Source of the DNA: Bacteroidaceae bacterium
Lineage (GTDB): Bacteria > Bacteroidota > Bacteroidia > Bacteroidales > Bacteroidaceae
Reading direction: 5' to 3'
Assembly: GCA_017551925.1 (NCBI GenBank)
Contig: JAFZKA010000073.1
Span: forward strand, 1 to 64,000
DNA: 64,000 bases
Made by a program: the position numbers and the translations under genes. The notes beneath the pieces are model-generated. The model saw nothing but the letters and a program-made list of their open reading frames with translations. It had not been told where the DNA came from and did no database searches. Shown one piece after another: positions 60,161 to 64,000 of the stretch; within the stretch, counting starts at the first letter, position 1, and every line of letters begins with the position of its first letter.

Positions 60161-60718
60161 ATGAGAAAGATTTTTGGTTTTATTGCCGTTGCCGCACTTT
60201 TGGTGTCCACGGTATCATGTGGTGTATTGGGCATTGGAGGCAGTAACTCTGACGGTTCTGTAAACGGACAGGCATCAGGTGCTGCTCTTAAGAGCCTTTA
60301 CTCTCAGTACAAGACCGACGGTAAGGTTGACCTTGCTAATCTGAACAATGTTATCAGCATGGCTCAACTTGTTAACGGTATTCAGGGACTTAAGAATGTT
60401 GATGACAAGAGCAAGTTCTACGGTGATTTTGCTGCAGGTCTTATTCTTGGTTCTAACAATCTTGTAACTCAGCAGACTTCAAATCCTGTTACCGGCACAC
60501 TTCAGAGCCTTGTTCAGGGAACAGACCTTACAGCTATAGCCGCTGCCGGTCTGGCTGCCGCTGCACAGACTCAGCAGGCTAAACAGGTTCAGCAGACTGC
60601 TACAACAGCAAGCAATAATGTTGCCAATACTGTTCAGGCTATCTCTGAAACTACTGCAGGTGTTACAAATACACTGTCATCACTTGCTACCATATTCAAC
60701 ATGTTTGGTGGTAAATAA
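60161..60718 (+). CDS. small Ala/Gln/Thr-rich lipoprotein
   Basis: 185 aa. The lipobox is VSTVSC (Cys20). The body is rich in Ala, Gln, Thr, Asn and Ser (QTQQAKQVQQTATTAS), with hydrophobic stretches FAAGLILGS and LTAIAAAGLAAAA that could form amphipathic helices. No known motif. It starts 25 bases after GH97 and ends before a clear terminator, so it may be cotranscribed with GH97. Confidence 0.65.
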   Translation: MRKIFGFIAVAALLVSTVSCGVLGIGGSNSDGSVNGQASGAALKSLYSQYKTDGKVDLANLNNVISMAQLVNGIQGLKNVDDKSKFYGDFAAGLILGSNNLVTQQTSNPVTGTLQSLVQGTDLTAIAAAGLAAAAQTQQAKQVQQTATTASNNVANTVQAISETTAGVTNTLSSLATIFNMFGGK

Positions 60719-60738
60719 TCTTGTAACAAGATGAACAT

Positions 60739-60771
60739 AAAAACCCTTGCTCTTTGGAGTGAGGGTTTTTT
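60739..60771 (+). terminator. terminator after the small lipoprotein
   Basis: AAAACCCT pairs with AGGGTTTT around a CTC/GAG-containing loop and runs into T. Closes the GH97-lipoprotein unit. Confidence 0.85.
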
Positions 60772-60815
60772 GTCCGCACTAGTCCGCATTAGGGACGGTT
60801 CCTTACGTGGACAAC

Positions 60816-61009
60816 GCAGAACTGGCAGTTGGGGGAGTCAACGCTCCACGGCTACGTCAGACCTCTACGGACCCTAAACGGCGAACTCCTCCATCCTAGC
60901 CACCTACGGTGTCTAGTCGTCGTCGGACAAGCGCCGTTTTTAACGGGATCCTCCCAAGGTCTGGCGCTATACGCCGTGTTGCTGATACTCCCCCAACTGC
61001 CAGTTCTGC
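60816..61009 (-). repeat. structured palindromic element, copy D
   Basis: A 194-nt element in minus orientation, with outer arms starting GCAGAACTG and a fold like copies A-C. Compensated changes versus copy C: CACGGC/GCCGTG (60847/60973) instead of CACGGC/GCTGTG, ACGGCG/CGCCGT (60878/60932) instead of AACGGCA/TGCCGTT, and the hairpin CTAG-c-CACC-TAC-GGTG-t-CTAG (60896-60916). It is bordered at 61031 by the same terminal sequence (TGATACCGATACC) that ends element E. Lies between the lipoprotein terminator and the lysS promoter. Confidence 0.85.
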
Positions 61010-61115
61010 TTCTGCAAATCGCAGGCTTTGATACCGATACCCAAAAATCTTTATCACTAAAGAAATGCTTTGTGCAATGTGGTTTATTCTGCTTCCTTCT
61101 AATATATATTTTTAT

Positions 61116-61123
61116 TACCTTTG
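61116..61123 (+). promoter_or_regulatory. -7 box for lysS
   Basis: TACCTTTG followed by CAG, 43 bases before the lysS ATG (61166). An upstream TTG-initiated frame from 61121 starts inside this box and is not used. Confidence 0.6.
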
Positions 61124-61165
61124 CAGTCTGAAAAAACAAGGCAAATAATTGCAAGTCAAAAACAA

Positions 61166-62677
61166 ATGGAATTAAGCGATCAGGAACAATTTAGGCGTGA
61201 GAGTTTGAAGGAGTTGCGTGCTATGGGTATTGATCCGTATCCTGCAGCAATGTATCCCACAAACGCTTTTGCCGCTGAGATAAAGGAGAACTTTAAGGAT
61301 GATGCCGCAGAGCCGCGTCAGGTATGTGTGGCAGGCCGTATGATGAGCCGCCGTATTATGGGCAAGGCATCGTTCATTGAACTGATGGACTCAACAGGCC
61401 GCATTCAGGTTTATATTACCCGTGATGACATCTGCCCTGATGAGGAGGATAAGGAGATGTACAACAAGGTGTTCAAGAAACTCCTTGACATTGGTGACTT
61501 TATCGGTATTGAGGGATTTGTATTCCGCACTCAGATGGGTGAGATTACAATTCATGCCAAGAAACTTACAGTGCTCTCCAAATCACTGCGTCCGCTGCCT
61601 ATCGTAAAGTACAAGGACGGTGTGGCTTATGACAAGTTTGATGATCCTGACCTGCGTTACCGCATGCGTTACGTTGACCTGGTGGTTAATGAGGGCGTTA
61701 AGGAGACATTCCTTAAGCGCACCAAGGTAATCCGTACACTGCGTTCTGTGCTTGACGAGGCCGGTTACACTGAGGTTGAGACACCCATTCTGCAGTCCAT
61801 TCCGGGTGGCGCAAGCGCACGTCCGTTCATTACTCATCATAATACGCTTGATATTGACCTTTACTGCCGTATCGCTACAGAACTTTATCTGAAGCGTCTT
61901 ATCGTGGGCGGCTTTGAGGGCGTTTATGAGATTGGCAAGAATTTCCGTAATGAGGGTATGGACCGCACCCATAATCCTGAGTTCACCTGCATGGAACTCT
62001 ATGTGGCCTACAAGGACTACAACTGGATGATGGATTTCACTGAGAAACTGCTTGAAAAGATTGCAATAGAGACCAACGGCACCACCAAGGTTATGGTTGG
62101 TGAGAATGAGGTTGACTTTAAGGCTCCTTACCGTCGTCTGCCTATCCTTGAGGCCATTAAGGAGAAGACCGGATATGACCTGGAGGGTATGAGTGAGGAT
62201 GAGATGCGTGAGGTGGCCAAGAAATGCGGCGTTGAGGTTACATCTTCAATGGGCAAGGGCAAACTGATTGACGAGATATTCGGTGAGACCTGTGAGGGTA
62301 CATTTATTCAGCCTACATTCATCACTGACTATCCCGTTGAGATGTCACCACTTACCAAGATGCACCGCAGCAAGCCCGGTCTTACCGAGCGTTTTGAGCT
62401 GATGGTGAACGGCAAGGAACTGGCCAACGCTTACAGCGAACTCAATGATCCCATTGATCAGTACGAGCGTTTCCAGGATCAGTTGCGTCTCAGCCAGAAG
62501 GGTGATGACGAGGCTATGTTCATTGATCAGGATTTTGTACGTGCACTGGAGTACGGAATGCCTCCTACAAGCGGTATCGGAATAGGCATAGACCGACTGG
62601 TTATGCTCATGACCGGTCAGCAGGCTATTCAGGAGGTGCTGTTCTTCCCGCAGATGAAACCTGAAAGCAAGGATTAA
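61166..62677 (+). CDS. lysS: lysine--tRNA ligase, class II
   Basis: Charges tRNA-Lys. 503 aa from ATG 61166. An N-terminal OB-fold anticodon domain (VAGRMMSRRIMGKASFIELMD) precedes the class II catalytic domain with motif 2 FRNEGMDRTHNPEFT and motif 3 SGIGIGIDRLVMLM. Followed 14 bases later by gpsA. Confidence 0.96.
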   Translation: MELSDQEQFRRESLKELRAMGIDPYPAAMYPTNAFAAEIKENFKDDAAEPRQVCVAGRMMSRRIMGKASFIELMDSTGRIQVYITRDDICPDEEDKEMYNKVFKKLLDIGDFIGIEGFVFRTQMGEITIHAKKLTVLSKSLRPLPIVKYKDGVAYDKFDDPDLRYRMRYVDLVVNEGVKETFLKRTKVIRTLRSVLDEAGYTEVETPILQSIPGGASARPFITHHNTLDIDLYCRIATELYLKRLIVGGFEGVYEIGKNFRNEGMDRTHNPEFTCMELYVAYKDYNWMMDFTEKLLEKIAIETNGTTKVMVGENEVDFKAPYRRLPILEAIKEKTGYDLEGMSEDEMREVAKKCGVEVTSSMGKGKLIDEIFGETCEGTFIQPTFITDYPVEMSPLTKMHRSKPGLTERFELMVNGKELANAYSELNDPIDQYERFQDQLRLSQKGDDEAMFIDQDFVRALEYGMPPTSGIGIGIDRLVMLMTGQQAIQEVLFFPQMKPESKD

Positions 62678-62691
62678 AAACATATAAAGTT

Positions 62692-63693
62692 ATGGCAATT
62701 CCACAGGGAAAACTGGCAATTATGGGTGGCGGCAGTTGGGCAACGGCAATTGCCAAGATACTGCTGTCAACTGAGGATTCCATAAACTGGTACATCCGCC
62801 GTGATGACCGTATTGCCGATTTCAAACGTCTCGGGCACAATCCGGCATACCTTTCAGGTGTGCAGTTTGATGTGAACCGCATCAATTTCTCATCGGATAT
62901 CAATCAGATTGTGAATGAGTCAGAGGTATTGGTGTTTGTTACTCCTTCACCGTACTTCAAAAGCCACATGAAGAAACTCAAGGTCAAGTTGAGGGATAAG
63001 TTTGTGGTTTCAGCCATAAAGGGTATCGTACCCGATGACAATCTGCTCATGTCTGACTATTTTCACCGTTATTATGGTGTTCCTATGGAGAATATCGCTG
63101 TCGTGGCAGGTCCCTGTCATGCAGAGGAGGTTGCCTTGGAACGTCTGTCATATCTTACGGTGGGATGTCAGGAACTGGAGAACGCACAGGATATTGCACG
63201 TAAACTGACCAATTCATACGTTAAGACATCGGTATCAGAGGATGTGGCCGGCATTGAGTTCAGTTCTGTGCTCAAGAACGTATATGCCATATCGGCCGGA
63301 ATCTGCAGCGGACTCAAGTACGGTGACAATTTCCAGGCTGTTCTTATGTCAAACGCCATTCAGGAGATGAACTCTTTCCTGGCAACGGCACGCCCGATGC
63401 CTAACCGTGCGGTGAATGACTCTGTTTATCTTGGTGACCTTCTGGTGACCGGTTATTCAAATTTCAGCCGCAACCGCGTGTTCGGCACGATGATAGGCAA
63501 GGGTTATTCAGTCAAGGCGGCCCAACTTGAAATGGAAATGATAGCAGAGGGTTACTACGGCACTAAGTGCATGAAAGAGATAAATGAGCATTATCGGGTT
63601 AACATGCCTATACTTGATGCCATGTACAACATTCTGTACGAACATATTTCGCCGGTAATAGAGATTAAACTCCTTACCGACTCATTCAAATAG
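62692..63693 (+). CDS. gpsA: glycerol-3-phosphate dehydrogenase [NAD(P)+]
   Basis: Makes sn-glycerol-3-phosphate for phospholipids from DHAP. 333 aa, with the N-terminal dinucleotide-binding MGGGSWATAIAKIL, the family segments FVVSAIKGIVPDD and VVAGPCHAEEVA, the catalytic Lys in SSVLKNVYAISAGI, and ATARPMPNRAVNDS. Lies between lysS and pgi on the same strand. Confidence 0.94.
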   Translation: MAIPQGKLAIMGGGSWATAIAKILLSTEDSINWYIRRDDRIADFKRLGHNPAYLSGVQFDVNRINFSSDINQIVNESEVLVFVTPSPYFKSHMKKLKVKLRDKFVVSAIKGIVPDDNLLMSDYFHRYYGVPMENIAVVAGPCHAEEVALERLSYLTVGCQELENAQDIARKLTNSYVKTSVSEDVAGIEFSSVLKNVYAISAGICSGLKYGDNFQAVLMSNAIQEMNSFLATARPMPNRAVNDSVYLGDLLVTGYSNFSRNRVFGTMIGKGYSVKAAQLEMEMIAEGYYGTKCMKEINEHYRVNMPILDAMYNILYEHISPVIEIKLLTDSFK

Positions 63694-63712
63694 AAACAGA
63701 TTCTAAGGGACT

Positions 63713-64000
63713 ATGATTAAGATTGACATTTCACAGATTCACGATTTCATTCCCGGCAATGGAATCAAGGCTCTTGAGCCTTCAATAAAGGATGCTATTC
63801 TTGCACTTGAAAACGGCAGCGGAGCCGGCAATGATTTCATTGGGTGGATGAATCTTGCATCCGGGACAGATAAGAGTCTTATTGATGCCATTGAGGATAC
63901 AGCACGTCAATTGCGTGAGAACTGTGAGGTGGTTGTTGTGGCAGGAATAGGCGGCAGTTATCTTGGATCACGTGCCGTGATTGAGGCTTTGAGCAACAGT
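63713..64000 (+). CDS. pgi: glucose-6-phosphate isomerase (3' partial)
   Basis: The frame is open from ATG 63713 to the end of the window (96 codons). It encodes an N-terminal part ending in VVVAGIGGSYLGSRAVIEAL, the sugar-phosphate-binding stretch of Pgi. The rest is beyond the window. 19 bases after gpsA. Confidence 0.92.
   Translation, partial: MIKIDISQIHDFIPGNGIKALEPSIKDAILALENGSGAGNDFIGWMNLASGTDKSLIDAIEDTARQLRENCEVVVVAGIGGSYLGSRAVIEALSNS

Overview
The window looks like a chromosome segment of a Bacteroidales bacterium (Bacteroides/Prevotella-like). The signs are a MurF-alanine racemase fusion, a B12-dependent class II ribonucleotide reductase, ammonia-dependent AsnA, a Bacteroidetes-type LptD, FISUMP-like and PD40 lipoproteins, GH97/GH2/GH94 sugar enzymes, few Shine-Dalgarno sites, and many start regions preceded by the Bacteroidetes -7 box TAnnTTTG, often only a few bases before the start codon. 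There is no plasmid, prophage, IS transposase, CRISPR array or rRNA. Genus cannot be fixed from the sequence alone.

Layout. 1-9.5 kb: murF (5' end cut), SGNH hydrolase, folP, cdaA, groES-groEL, purN, deoD, small lipoprotein, prmC, recX, comF. 9.5-11.3 kb: queA bracketed by two inverted copies of a ~190 nt structured repeat. 11.4-15.8 kb: HAD phosphatase, etfB, etfA, acyl-CoA dehydrogenase. 15.8-18.3 kb: MATE exporter and an M20 deacylase (ArgE-like). 18.4-20.5 kb: a possible small RNA or attenuator, then an AAA ATPase plus a DUF4435/TOPRIM-like protein (PARIS/OLD-like pair). 20.4-25.2 kb (minus): dxs, trkA, trkH. 25.3-33.2 kb: murF-alr fusion, two sugar transporters, GH94 cellobiose phosphorylase. 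33.1-33.6 kb: two more palindromic elements side by side. 33.6-38.3 kb (minus): nrdJ-folB and dnaA, with a weak candidate origin. 38.7-46.6 kb (minus): a five-gene operon made of two tandem copies of a pair (polytopic membrane protein plus PD40 lipoprotein with one CxxCH haem motif), ending in a cell-wall amidase. 46.7-55.1 kb: GH2 beta-galactosidase, HD protein, LptD, AsnA, Ung. 55.2-60.7 kb: FISUMP-like lipoprotein, tRNA-Arg(CCG) between strong hairpins, an outer-membrane-type protein, a GH97 glycosidase and a small lipoprotein. 60.8-61.0 kb: a fourth structured repeat. 61.1-64 kb: lysS, gpsA and pgi (3' end cut).

Most of the window is core metabolism: envelope building (murF, murF-alr, amidase, lptD), folate and purine synthesis, protein folding, redox electron transfer, K+ uptake, isoprenoids and beta-glucoside use. 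Three things stand out as possibly undescribed. (1) A family of ~190-nt elements, four copies here, whose stems change in sequence while keeping base-pairing, which points to a structured RNA or ssDNA element. (2) The duplicated membrane-protein/CxxCH-propeller module with an amidase. (3) The AAA/DUF4435 pair behind an attenuator-like leader.
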